From assembly GCA_036705565.1 (NCBI GenBank), contig JAUBUY010000037.1: 64,000 bases of DNA; one strand, 5' to 3'. The stretch comes from Microcoleus sp036705565. Its GTDB lineage: Bacteria > Cyanobacteriota > Cyanobacteriia > Cyanobacteriales > Microcoleaceae. This document shows, one piece after another, positions 24,429 through 32,909 of the stretch. The translations under genes and the position numbers were made by a program. Each line of letters opens with the position of its first letter. The stretch's first letter is position 1. Below the pieces are notes generated by a model that was given only the letters and a program-made list of their open reading frames with translations, was not told the DNA's origin and ran no database searches.

Positions 24429-24452
24429 GTACACGAAATCTCAAATAAAAAA

Positions 24453-25133
24453 ATGGCTAGCTGGATAATTTTAAATGGCGCACTGTTAATAGCAGCTTAT
24501 CTGCTTGGTTCGATTCCGACTGGGTACGCCTTGGGGAAATGGATGCTGGGAATTGATATTCGAGAGGTTGGTTCGGGTTCGACTGGTGCGACTAATGTAC
24601 TGAGGACTTTGGGCAAAGGGCCGGGGTTGGGGGTGTTGTTGGTGGATGTGTTGAAGGGGGTAAGTGCGATCGTCCTAATTCGCTATATTTACTCTCTCAC
24701 TTTTACCAGCCAGCTAGCAACCGCAGCCGGTTTAGAAAATATTGCAACTGTCCTCCCTTGGATGGCAACTTTGGCGGGTTTCTCGGCTGTTTTGGGCCAC
24801 AGCAAATCAATCTGGCTGGGGTTTACGGGGGGTAAATCTGTGGCTACGAGTTTGGGAGTTTTGCTTGGTTTGTACTGGCCCGTTGGTTTGGGAACTTTCG
24901 GAATTTTTGGAATCGTGTTTGCGGTGTCGCGAATTGTTTCTTTAAGTTCGATTATCGGGGCAATTAGCGTGGCTGGATTGATGTTTGCTTTACATCAGCC
25001 CCTGGCTTATGTATTGTTTGGCATTGCGGGCGGTGTGTTTGTAATTGTGCGGCACCGCAGCAATATTCAGCGGCTTTTGAATGGTACGGAACCAAGGATT
25101 GGGCAGAAATTGGAAACAGCAGCTAGCGATTGA
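24453..25133 (+). CDS. plsY: acyl-phosphate:glycerol-3-phosphate acyltransferase
   Basis: 226 residues from the ATG at 24453 (MASWIILNGALLIAAYLLGS). The upstream in-frame extension is pure heptamer repeat and is rejected. PlsY transfers the acyl group from acyl-phosphate to glycerol-3-phosphate, the first step of phospholipid synthesis, in the plasma membrane. The three conserved loops are visible: GSIPTGYALGK, GSGSTGATNVLRTLGK and GHSKSIWLGFTGGKSVAT. Five or more membrane segments. It adjoins genes with a possible lipid-transport role. Confidence 0.95.
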   Translation: MASWIILNGALLIAAYLLGSIPTGYALGKWMLGIDIREVGSGSTGATNVLRTLGKGPGLGVLLVDVLKGVSAIVLIRYIYSLTFTSQLATAAGLENIATVLPWMATLAGFSAVLGHSKSIWLGFTGGKSVATSLGVLLGLYWPVGLGTFGIFGIVFAVSRIVSLSSIIGAISVAGLMFALHQPLAYVLFGIAGGVFVIVRHRSNIQRLLNGTEPRIGQKLETAASD

Positions 25134-25155
25134 TCTGAAACAGCCTGACACCTTT

Positions 25156-25743
25156 TCAATTATTTCCCATAACGGGCCCTAGTTCCAACACAAATCCGGG
25201 CAAAATATCTTCCCCTGACAGCGTAACAGGGGACTGCAATATTTCTATTTCTCGATCGATCCTATAAATCTCCACACTCCGCGTTTGCGGGTCAATCAAC
25301 CACCCCAAACAAACGCCATTTTCCCGATATTCCTGCATTTTCTCTCGCGTTTCTCGGATAGAATCAGTGGGCGAGCACAATTCCACTACAAAATCAGGAC
25401 ACAGTGGCGGAAATTTTCTTTTTTGTTCGGGAGTTAAAGCTTCCCATCTTTCGCGTTTTATCCAAGAAGCATCGGGAGAACGAGTTGCACCGTTTGGGAG
25501 TCTAAAACAGGTGGAAGAGTCAAAAGCAATTCCTAGATTCGGATTTTGGCGACTCCAAGCTTGCAATTGATAGGATAAATCCATATTACGGTTGCCCGTT
25601 TCTCCTCCCGTTGGTGGAACCATCAGCAGTTCTCCTTTTGCATTCCGTTCAAATTTATAATCGGGGTGATGTTGGCACAGTTCGTAAAACTGATCGTCTG
25701 TCAACTTGATCCACGGACTTAAATCTAATTTTAAAGTCAGCAT
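25156..25743 (-). CDS. Uma2 family endonuclease-like protein (DUF820)
   Basis: 195 residues. The PD-(D/E)XK-like layout of the Uma2 family is visible: DDQFYELCQHHPDYKFER, SPDASWIKRERWEALTPEQ, CPDFVVELCSPTDS and KMQEYRENGVCLGWLIDPQ. These proteins are numerous in filamentous cyanobacteria; their biological role is unclear. It precedes proC on the minus strand by 11 bp in downstream order, and a truncated relative lies at 57464-57577. Confidence 0.9.
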   Translation of the reverse strand: MLTLKLDLSPWIKLTDDQFYELCQHHPDYKFERNAKGELLMVPPTGGETGNRNMDLSYQLQAWSRQNPNLGIAFDSSTCFRLPNGATRSPDASWIKRERWEALTPEQKRKFPPLCPDFVVELCSPTDSIRETREKMQEYRENGVCLGWLIDPQTRSVEIYRIDREIEILQSPVTLSGEDILPGFVLELGPVMGNN

Positions 25744-25754
25744 GGCACTAACAC

Positions 25755-26600
25755 CTATTTACCCAATTCTTGAGAACGCAAACAAGCTGCTTTCACTGCT
25801 TCGATTAGGGCAGAACGAAAGCCGTTACTCTCTAGTTTAGCAATTCCGGCAATAGTTGTGCCGCCGGGACTCGTAACTTGATCTTTCAATTGTGCCGGGT
25901 GCATTCCCGTTTCTTGCATTAGCTTCGCTGTACCGAATACTGTTTGTAAAGCTAATTGAGAGGCGATCGCCCGTGGCAGACCCGCACAAACTCCGCCATC
26001 TGTCAAGGCCTCTATCAAAATTGCTACATAACCAGGCCCGGAACCCGAAAGTCCAGTCACCGCATCGAGCATACTCTCAGGTACTTCTACCACTTCTCCC
26101 ACGGCCTGAAAGATGCGCTTTACCAATTCTAAATCAGCCGGTTGCACGAGTTTTCCCGGAGCGATCGCGCTCATTCCCGCTCCTACCGTGGCTGGAGTAT
26201 TCGGCATCACCCGCAGCACTCCCCGCCCCGGAAAGGCTGGTTCCAGCTTGCTCAGTGGCACTCCGGCCAAAATCGACACTACTAGCGCTTCTGGCTGGGA
26301 ATTAGCCGTTTCTCCATTATTTCCCTGTTTGCGATCGGCCGCCACGGCCAACTCCAAAGCTACCGTATCAAAAACTTGCGGTTTAATCGCCAAAAACAGC
26401 ACTTCTGTAGCCGCAGCAACTTCTAGATTGCTGGCTGTTGTTCCAATCCCGTATTTGTTAGCCAAAAACTCGCGGCGCTTTACCCCAGGCTCGCTCACCA
26501 ATATTTCTGAAGGCAAATAAACTTTTTGTGCAATTAAGCGGGATAAGAGAGCTTCTCCCATTACCCCGCCGCCGATCGTACCAAATTTTATGTTAGTCAT
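25755..26600 (-). CDS. proC: pyrroline-5-carboxylate reductase
   Basis: 281 residues. It reduces pyrroline-5-carboxylate to proline with NAD(P)H, the last step of proline synthesis. Rossmann motif GTIGGGVMGEALLSRL at the N-terminus; catalytic domain with MPNTPATVGAGMSAI, GLSGSGPGYVAILIEAL and SPGGTTIAGIAKLE. The ATG lies inside a GTCATTA heptamer array (TGACTAA on this strand), which supplies the first codons. Conserved neighbour of sepF and pipY in cyanobacteria. Confidence 0.96.
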   Translation of the reverse strand: MTNIKFGTIGGGVMGEALLSRLIAQKVYLPSEILVSEPGVKRREFLANKYGIGTTASNLEVAAATEVLFLAIKPQVFDTVALELAVAADRKQGNNGETANSQPEALVVSILAGVPLSKLEPAFPGRGVLRVMPNTPATVGAGMSAIAPGKLVQPADLELVKRIFQAVGEVVEVPESMLDAVTGLSGSGPGYVAILIEALTDGGVCAGLPRAIASQLALQTVFGTAKLMQETGMHPAQLKDQVTSPGGTTIAGIAKLESNGFRSALIEAVKAACLRSQELGK

Positions 26601-26632
26601 TAGTCATTAGTCATTAGTCATTAGTCATTAGT
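26593..26632. repeat. GTCATTA heptamer array over the proC start
   Basis: Five consecutive GTCATTA heptamers; the first contains the proC start codon on the minus strand. Similar tracts occur at 26714-26745 and 26863-26890, next to the sepF stop. The 26601-26897 interval has no gene. Confidence 0.9.
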
Positions 26633-26897
26633 CTACAGTGCTACCTTGTAGGGTGCGTCGCCCGCAACAATTTACAAGTTCGATCGAAAATTAGAAAGCG
26701 ACGCACCTTACTATTTTATGCTAGTCATTAGTCATTAATTATTAGTTGCCATTAATTATCAGTTCTCCGCCTTAGCTAAGAGTTAAGCGCCCAGAACTAA
26801 GGATACAAAATTCAGGATCTCGCTAGTTAAAAGCTTACTGGCTAATAACTAAAGACTAAAGACAGATGACTAATGACTAATAACTACTGACTAATAA

Positions 26898-27512
26898 CTA
26901 CTGAGCGATGGTAGCTTGTTCTGCCGGCCAGACTGTCGGTGCAGGAGCAGCAGCACGAGGGCGTCCTTGAGCAGGAGGCACTTCGTGAACCACACCAGAC
27001 TGAGTTCTCACCTGCACGCAGCTAGGCGTAAACAAGAAAATACTTTCGCCAATTCGCTCTTGATGACCGTCAAGGGCATAAGTACCGCCCGCCACAAAGT
27101 CCACAGCTCTTTGCGCTTGGTCTGGGTCCATCACCGTCAGGTTCAAAACCACAGACTTGCGTTCCTTAAGGGCTCGAATTGCTGCCGGCATCTCTTCAAA
27201 AGTGCGCGGCTCCATTACTACTACTTCCGAAATCCCGTTCATAGCTCCAGGCATTCCAATCACGTTATTCATTACTGACCCTACTCCCCCGGTTGGTGCA
27301 ACTACATCCATACCTGTCGATCCTACTACTGACCGCTCTCGCATTCTACGATTTTGACGACGTTCTTCTTCCGCTGCGACTGCAGCGGGGTTGGGTTCAG
27401 GCGCTTGGTAGAAGTTCTGATAGCGCTCCCCTTCAGTTTCGTCGTACACGTCATCGTACTCAGGCTCATTGTTGATCCCTACAAAATCTCGCAGTTTAGA
27501 AAAAATATTCAT
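26898..27512 (-). CDS. sepF: cell division protein SepF
   Basis: 204 residues. N-terminal amphipathic membrane-targeting helix (MNIFSKLRDFVGI), an acidic/Gln-rich linker, and the C-terminal SepF domain (about 95-180; VVVMEPRTFEEMPAAIRALK, SVVLNLTVMDPDQAQRAVDF). It polymerises and tethers FtsZ to the membrane; the cyanobacterial homologue is also called Cdv2. The stop codon sits at the edge of a heptamer tract. Part of the pipX-pipY-sepF-proC cluster. Confidence 0.96.
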   Translation of the reverse strand: MNIFSKLRDFVGINNEPEYDDVYDETEGERYQNFYQAPEPNPAAVAAEEERRQNRRMRERSVVGSTGMDVVAPTGGVGSVMNNVIGMPGAMNGISEVVVMEPRTFEEMPAAIRALKERKSVVLNLTVMDPDQAQRAVDFVAGGTYALDGHQERIGESIFLFTPSCVQVRTQSGVVHEVPPAQGRPRAAAPAPTVWPAEQATIAQ

Positions 27513-27629
27513 GATTCACGCTCCTTTACGACTTTGCTGCCCCGACTATACTCGCGTTGCGCGTTAGTCGCGGGTGGCTGACTATTCTATATTTAACCCA
27601 AATTGTCTTTATCAGAAGATTTCAATTAT

Positions 27630-28295
27630 TTATCCCCTCCTAGAGCCAAATAAGGTTTGTCCTAGCCGTACCATAGTAGCACCTGCTTGAATTGCCAAAT
27701 GATAATCTCCCGACATCCCCATCGAGAGCTGCTGCATTTGAATGTAGGGCAAATTTTGCTGCTGGATTTTGTCAGCAAGTTCGCGGGTGCTGTTAAATAA
27801 TTCTAGGATTTGGGAGTCATCTAATCCCAGCGGAGGAATTGTCATCAAACCTTGAATTTTGATATGCTGACATTTGTTGAGTTCTGGAAGGTCAGCCAGC
27901 AGTTCTGGAACGCTCCAGCCGTATTTGTCCGGGTCGGGCAACATTTTGACCTGCAGGCAGACTTGGGGAGAGCAGGACATTTCCCCCGCCAAGCGCGAAA
28001 GTCGCTGAGCGAGTTTTAAATTGTCGAGAGAGTGAATCCACTGGAAATGCTCTAGGGCCTTGGCGGCTTTGTTGGCTTGCAAGTGCCCGATCAAGTGCCA
28101 GTTGATATCCGGTAAATCTTGCAGTTGGCTTTGTTTTTCGGCAGTCTCTTGAACCTTACTCTCGCCAAAATCCCGGATACCGCCGTCGTATGCTTCGCGG
28201 ATAGCATCAGTCGATACCTGTTTGGTAACGGCAATTAACCGCACTGATTCCGGCAAGTGTTGGCGAATGCTGTTAATTCGAGAGGCTATGGTCAT
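27630..28295 (-). CDS. pipY: PLP-binding homeostasis protein (YggS/PipY)
   Basis: 221 residues. Alanine-racemase-like TIM barrel; the PLP lysine is in LIAVTKQVSTDAI, with the family signatures FGESKVQETAEK, WHLIGHLQANKA and the phosphate-binding MSGDYHLAIQAGATMVRLG. It keeps free pyridoxal phosphate and amino-acid pools balanced. In cyanobacteria it forms an operon with pipX, here 72 bp upstream. Confidence 0.95.
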   Translation of the reverse strand: MTIASRINSIRQHLPESVRLIAVTKQVSTDAIREAYDGGIRDFGESKVQETAEKQSQLQDLPDINWHLIGHLQANKAAKALEHFQWIHSLDNLKLAQRLSRLAGEMSCSPQVCLQVKMLPDPDKYGWSVPELLADLPELNKCQHIKIQGLMTIPPLGLDDSQILELFNSTRELADKIQQQNLPYIQMQQLSMGMSGDYHLAIQAGATMVRLGQTLFGSRRG

Positions 28296-28367
28296 GGGTA
28301 CTCAACGCTCTTGACGGGAGGGAAGGAAAATTAAGACTGTTACCAATTACCAAATTACTGATTTTCG

Positions 28368-28637
28368 TTATTGAAATGTACGCTGGTGAATGGTTTGCAA
28401 TTGGTCGTACTCGTGATATTGACCGCTGCGACGCAGGGTTCGCAGGCGAATTTCGACCATGAGGCGAGCGTCGGAGCGGCTGATTGGTTCAAATCTCAGC
28501 CCGCCAGGGCCGTTTGTCACCAAAAAAAACAGGCGTTGGGCGTATAGGGTGGTAAATAATTCTTGGCTGTCTTCAACCTGGGATACCCTGAAGAGGAGGC
28601 CAAAGTTTGGATGATTCAGGTAAGTTTCGGTAGTCAT
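28368..28637 (-). CDS. pipX: PII-interacting protein X, NtcA co-activator
   Basis: 89 residues, the standard PipX length. The N-terminal Tudor-like domain (YLNHPNFGLLFRVSQ, YAQRLFFLVT) and C-terminal helices (DARLMVEIRLRTLRRSG) are recognisable. PipX shuttles between PII and NtcA according to 2-oxoglutarate and ADP/ATP, and so sets nitrogen-assimilation transcription. Found only in cyanobacteria, which fixes the taxonomic assignment of the window. Confidence 0.96.
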   Translation of the reverse strand: MTTETYLNHPNFGLLFRVSQVEDSQELFTTLYAQRLFFLVTNGPGGLRFEPISRSDARLMVEIRLRTLRRSGQYHEYDQLQTIHQRTFQ

Positions 28638-28679
28638 TCACACTCACAATCTATCAATTTTAGATTAAAGATTTAGATT

Positions 28680-29138
28680 TTAGATTTTAGTTTCGCTCGA
28701 TCGCTCGACAGCGTTGTTTGACGGCGGGGTACAAAGGGCGATCGCCGTAGCCGTGCAATAGTCTCCGTCGTGGCTGAGGCTTAATTGCCACTGGCAATTT
28801 CCCCAAACAGAGGCTTGTGCTGCTGCGGTTCCGTGCAGTTGCACATTGGGAGCACCGTTTTCGGAGCGCCGAATTTCCACATCTGCATACCGTATTCCCC
28901 GCCATCCCGTGCCTAGAGCTTTGACAACGGCTTCTTTTGCTGCCCAGCGGCCCGCTAGCTGGTTGCAGGAAACTCGATTCATTTTACCTTTAATGCTGCT
29001 GTGTTGAGAATTTTGTTGTCCGCAATCCCTTTGTTCGGCGGGCGTGTAAACTTTTTCGAGGAAGCGATCGCCAAAGCGGTCTAATGCGGCTTGAATGCGC
29101 GGAACATATACGATATCTGTCCCAAGATAGATGTTCAA
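28680..29138 (-). CDS. acpS: holo-[acyl-carrier-protein] synthase
   Basis: 152 residues from a TTG; an in-frame TAG at 29151-29153 excludes a longer form. It transfers phosphopantetheine from CoA to ACP. Metal-site Asp in GTDIVYVPRI and Glu in GRWAAKEAVVKALGTGWRG are present. It is somewhat long because of a Ser/Gln-rich insert (QNSQHSSIKGKMNRV) and a C-terminal tail. The start coincides exactly with the edge of the 54-bp sequence duplicated around the N gap, so the upstream region is uncertain. Confidence 0.9.
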   Translation of the reverse strand: MNIYLGTDIVYVPRIQAALDRFGDRFLEKVYTPAEQRDCGQQNSQHSSIKGKMNRVSCNQLAGRWAAKEAVVKALGTGWRGIRYADVEIRRSENGAPNVQLHGTAAAQASVWGNCQWQLSLSHDGDYCTATAIALCTPPSNNAVERSSETKI

Positions 29139-29345
29139 GGTCTTGGTTCTCTAAATATTTGTCTCCATTACTTTAGCAGGACTGTCGCGCANNNNNNNNN
29201 NNNNNNNNNNNNNNNNNNNNNNNNNNNNNNNNNNNNNNNNNNNNNNNNNNNNNNNNNNNNNNNNNNNNNNNNNNNNNNNNNNNNNNNNNNNAGGTCTTGG
29301 TTCTCTAAATATTTGTCTCCATTACTTTAGCAGGACTGTCGCGCA
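29138..29345. other. assembly gap of 100 N flanked by a 54-bp identical duplication
   Basis: 29192-29291 are N. The 54 bases before the gap (29138-29191) are identical to the 54 after it (29292-29345). This is the typical outcome of two contigs with an unmerged end overlap, so the true gap length may be negative and the real sequence may hold only one copy. Confidence 0.95.
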
Positions 29346-29424
29346 CCAGACAAAACTTACTCAAATGTTGGCCTGTACTCCAAACGACGAGCTTCATCAG
29401 TCATTCCCAATTCTTCAATCTCAA

Positions 29425-29488
<64 letters not shown>

Positions 29489-29489
<1 letters not shown>

Positions 29490-30484
29490 CAACTGTCCCA
29501 CCCCCAAACAAAACGGGCGCTCCAGAGGACGAGCAAGCAGCCGAGGGCGATCCAGTCTCGGATTTTCAATTGCAACTGGTGCCATTCTACACGGTGTCGA
29601 TCGGGACTGGTGAAGCCGCGAACTTTCATGGCGCTGGCTATTTGTTCAGCTCGCAGGAGCAAGTTTTCTAACAGCCGCTCGGCTATCATCAACCACACTT
29701 GAGCTGCGCTGCGAAATCCGAGTTTTTTCCAGTTTATCGCTCTGGTTCTGACCGATCGCACTAAATTTTGTATTTCTTCCAATACTAGGGGAATAAATCG
29801 CAAAGATAAAGTTAATGTTAAGGCTATTTCGGTAATAGGCCAGTTCAAGCGGCGCAGGGGCTGCATTAAGTTTTCAAGGGCGGCGGTAATTTCTTCGCTG
29901 GCTGTGGTGAGAAGGTAGAGGTTGGTGCTGTAAATTACTGTGAAAAATAGGGTGCTGACGTTGATAGCTAAATCTAGGGATTTGCGAGTGATTTTAATCG
30001 GGCCTTGTTTTAATAAAACGTAACGGTAGTTTGTGGGTTGGGGGAGTTGATTTGGGCTTTGGGCTTTGGGATTGGGGATTGGGGAGTTTGAGCCTAAGTT
30101 AAAAGATTGGTACCAGGGTTTGGGCTTTTGAGGGGGTGGAAGGGTTGCCGGCTGTTGGGAAAAGGTTAATTCGTCGGCGGGGATGCGGGGCTGGTGTTCT
30201 GCGGGGAGTCCGTCGGGGGCGATCGCGCTGAGGCAAAATACTAATAGACAGAATAGCAGCAGGAGTCCCATTTGCTGTTTCCACACGCGCAAGGGAATTG
30301 CTGCAGTTAGTGTCAGTACGATTAACATTCCTACTAGCATCAACCGCCAGATGGGATTGGCGAGTATTGGTGCAATCAGAAATGTCATCAACCAAGCTAA
30401 TTTGACGCGGGAGTCTAGCCGGTGAAGCCAGGTTACGGGTTGTTCTAGGTAAAGTCCTATGGGGAGCGATCGAAGTAAGTCCAT
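29489..30484 (-). CDS. cbiQ: energy-coupling factor transporter transmembrane protein (CbiQ/EcfT)
   Basis: 331 residues, longer than typical EcfT because of a Pro/Gln-rich loop in the middle (about residues 100-155). Family marks: LDSRVKLAWLMTFLIAPILA near the N-terminus, LTLSLRFIPLVLEEIQNLVRS and the coupling-helix type ARTINWKK/RG motifs in the C-terminal half. It couples ATPases to an S-component for uptake of cobalt, nickel or vitamins. No EcfA or S-component is adjacent, so the substrate is unknown. The der-cbiQ neighbourhood near pipX is a recurrent cyanobacterial order. Confidence 0.88.
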
Positions 30485-30490
30485 CTTGTC

Positions 30491-30663
30491 GATTTTAGAT
30501 TTTAGATTTTAGATTTTAGATTGAGGGATTGATTGATTGAGGGATTGAGGGATTGAGGGATTGATTGATTGATTGATTGATTGAGGGATTGAGGGATTGA
30601 TTGAGGGATTGATTGATTGATTGATTGATTGAGGGATTGAGGGATTGATTGATTGATTGATTG
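30491..30663. repeat. (GATTTTA)n and (GATT)n/GAGG arrays upstream of cbiQ
   Basis: Four GATTTTA heptamers (from 30491) are followed by blocks of GATT tetramers interspersed with GATTGAGG to 30663. It is the inverted counterpart of 29425-29489. The region is open on the minus strand as a Gln/Ser/Ile repeat but is not believable as a gene. Confidence 0.9.
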
Positions 30664-30766
30664 ATTTTTGAATGGGATTATTTGATTGAGCAATTGATTT
30701 TTTGATTGGGGATTATTTGATGTTTTGATTTTTGATAGGAAATTTTTGTTGAATTTTGACATTTTT

Positions 30767-31138
30767 TTATTTGCGATTTGCTGTTGGGTTTTTAGCAATT
30801 AAAGTTTTGATGGACGCAACAGTCATCGCTAAAATCTCATTTGTTTCTGACATGATACTTTTCAATTTAGTGGCATCTACCAATTCAGCTTCAACTATTA
30901 ACTCCATCCAGTAAAGACTTTCATCCGCTTCTTCTTCCACTATCCTGAGTTTAGAAATTAAGTCTGCTGTTGACTTCGCACGACAAGCCGCTCGATAATT
31001 GGCTCCTACAGAAGTTGCTGAACGAATTAACTGCTTGCCAATTACCTGAGAAGCGGAGCCTTTGGGCAGCGCATCTACTAGCTTAATAACTCTCAATGCT
31101 AGCTGCTTTGTTCTTCTTTTAAACTCTTGTTCGTCCAC
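30767..31138 (-). CDS. four-helix bundle protein (S23/IVS type)
   Basis: 123 residues from a GTG at 31138; an upstream TTG at 31183 would add 15 residues coded by repeat DNA. The family pattern is clear: FKRRTKQLALRVIKLVDALP, VIGKQLIRSATSVGANYRAA, and LRIVEEEADESLYWMELI. These small helical proteins are found in rRNA intervening sequences and scattered in bacterial genomes next to repeats; function unknown. Here it sits between der and cbiQ with repeat DNA on both sides, so it is probably an insertion into the cluster. Confidence 0.85.
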   Translation of the reverse strand: MDEQEFKRRTKQLALRVIKLVDALPKGSASQVIGKQLIRSATSVGANYRAACRAKSTADLISKLRIVEEEADESLYWMELIVEAELVDATKLKSIMSETNEILAMTVASIKTLIAKNPTANRK

Positions 31139-31302
31139 CTTGCGATTTGAGATTTTAGATTGTTTGATTTGGAATTGTTTCAAATACCAAGTAATTGAAT
31201 TGCCAAGAGGCGAAGGAAGACAAAAGAAAAAAATCGCAACTTAATTATACCATTAAACTGCGTTTTCTCTTTAATCTAAAATCCAAAATCTAAAATCTAA
31301 AA

Positions 31303-32664
31303 TCACTTCACGCGCAGTGCTCTGTTGGTTGTGCTCATTTCTGTGGCACGAACTTTTTTGCCTCTCCAAAGTAGCCGCATTGGTGTACCGGTAAAGCCTA
31401 GATGTTTGCGGAATTGGCTTTCCATGTAGCGGCGGTAATTTTCTGTGAAGCGTTTGGGATCGTTGACAAATAGGGCGATTGTCGGTGGCTGCGATCGCAC
31501 TTGAGTACCGTAATAGATTTTGCCTTGTTTTCCTTGGCGGGTAACTGGGGCTGAGTGCCAGGTTGTGGCTTCTTCTATGACTTCGTTAATGACTGCGGTA
31601 GGGACGCGACGTTTGTGTTCGTCGGAGGCTTTGTCTACTAATTCAATGATTTTTTCAACTCGCTGTCCACTCATGGCGCTAACAAAAATCATTTCTGCCC
31701 AGTCGAGGAAATAAAGTCGGGTTCTGACTTCTCTTTCGTACTCGTATATTGTGTCGGACTCTTTTTCTATGGCATCCCATTTGTTGACGACTATGATGCA
31801 GGCGCGACCTTCTTGGCTGATGCGATCGGCTAATTTTTGGTCTTGATCGGTAACGCCGTCGATTGCGTCAATTACTAATAGTATGACGTTGGCGCGACGG
31901 ATGGCTTTGAAAGCGCGGTTGATGCCGAAAAATTCTGCGCCGTATTCGACGTTTTTCTTTTTGCGAATTCCGGCTGTGTCGATCAGGCGGTAGGTTTTAC
32001 CGTTGCGTTCTACTAAGGTGTCGATCGCGTCGCGGGTTGTGCCGGAAATTGGGCTGACTATGGCGCGATTTTCTCCGAGAAATGCGTTTAACAAACTCGA
32101 TTTGCCGACGTTGGGACGACCGATAATTGCTACTTTAATTTCCTCAACTTCTGGTAATACTTCTGTGGGAAGGTAAGTAATTAATTTGTCAAGCAATTCG
32201 CCGGTGCCGTTACCGTGAATGCCGGAAACTGGGTAAGGTTCTCCGAGTCCCAATTGCCAAAAGTCGGCTGCTTGGGTAAGCCCTGTATTTTCGGATTCGC
32301 ATTTGTTGACGGCGAGAATGACGGGGACTTTTTGCAGTCTCAGCCAAGATGCGATCGATTCGTCGCCGCCGGTGAGTCCGGTTTTGCCGTCTACTACGAA
32401 AATTGCTGCGCTGGCTTCTGCGAGGGCCGCCATTGCTTGTTCGCGAATTAAAGGCAAAAATTCTGTTTCGTCGTCGAATACTAGCCCGCCGGTGTCTACG
32501 ACTTGATATTCCCGATCGCCCCAGTATGCTGGTCTGTAAGTGCGATCGCGCGTGATTCCTGGTTCGTCGTGGACGATCGCGTCTTGGGTGTTGGCTAAAC
32601 GGTTGACGAGCGTCGATTTGCCTACATTGGGGCGTCCAATAATAGCAACTATAGGTAGAGACAT
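31303..32664 (-). CDS. der: ribosome-assembly GTPase Der (EngA)
   Basis: 453 residues. Tandem GTPase domains, each with GRPNVGKS (near residues 9 and 184), switch DTGG and DTAG, and NKCE/NKWD recognition motifs, then a C-terminal KH-like domain ending TNRALRVK. Essential for maturation of the 50S subunit. Start ATG MSLPIVAIIGRPN. Confidence 0.97.
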   Translation of the reverse strand: MSLPIVAIIGRPNVGKSTLVNRLANTQDAIVHDEPGITRDRTYRPAYWGDREYQVVDTGGLVFDDETEFLPLIREQAMAALAEASAAIFVVDGKTGLTGGDESIASWLRLQKVPVILAVNKCESENTGLTQAADFWQLGLGEPYPVSGIHGNGTGELLDKLITYLPTEVLPEVEEIKVAIIGRPNVGKSSLLNAFLGENRAIVSPISGTTRDAIDTLVERNGKTYRLIDTAGIRKKKNVEYGAEFFGINRAFKAIRRANVILLVIDAIDGVTDQDQKLADRISQEGRACIIVVNKWDAIEKESDTIYEYEREVRTRLYFLDWAEMIFVSAMSGQRVEKIIELVDKASDEHKRRVPTAVINEVIEEATTWHSAPVTRQGKQGKIYYGTQVRSQPPTIALFVNDPKRFTENYRRYMESQFRKHLGFTGTPMRLLWRGKKVRATEMSTTNRALRVK

Positions 32665-32909
32665 AAAAGTAGCAGCAATTAGGCTGCGCCGTGATTTTGA
32701 GGTTTAGCCTTTTATTGTAAGCGAAACTGGCTGATATTGTATGCGATCGGGCTGCATCGTGTATTATACGCCCTCCGGGGCTGTGCTGCCCGCGCCGCGA
32801 ACTCATGGCGACCTCTGGAAACGAGATAAAGTACGATCGGGCTGTTAATCTGGATTACCAGAGCCTGGTAACGACAAATGCTTGCTGCACCTTCTCTAAA
32901 AATTGCTAA

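Noticed and set aside
30502..30798. Open frame rich in Asn-Gln-Ser-Ile on the minus strand
   Set aside because: It is the translation of GATT/GATTGAGG simple repeats and has no domain or ribosome binding site.
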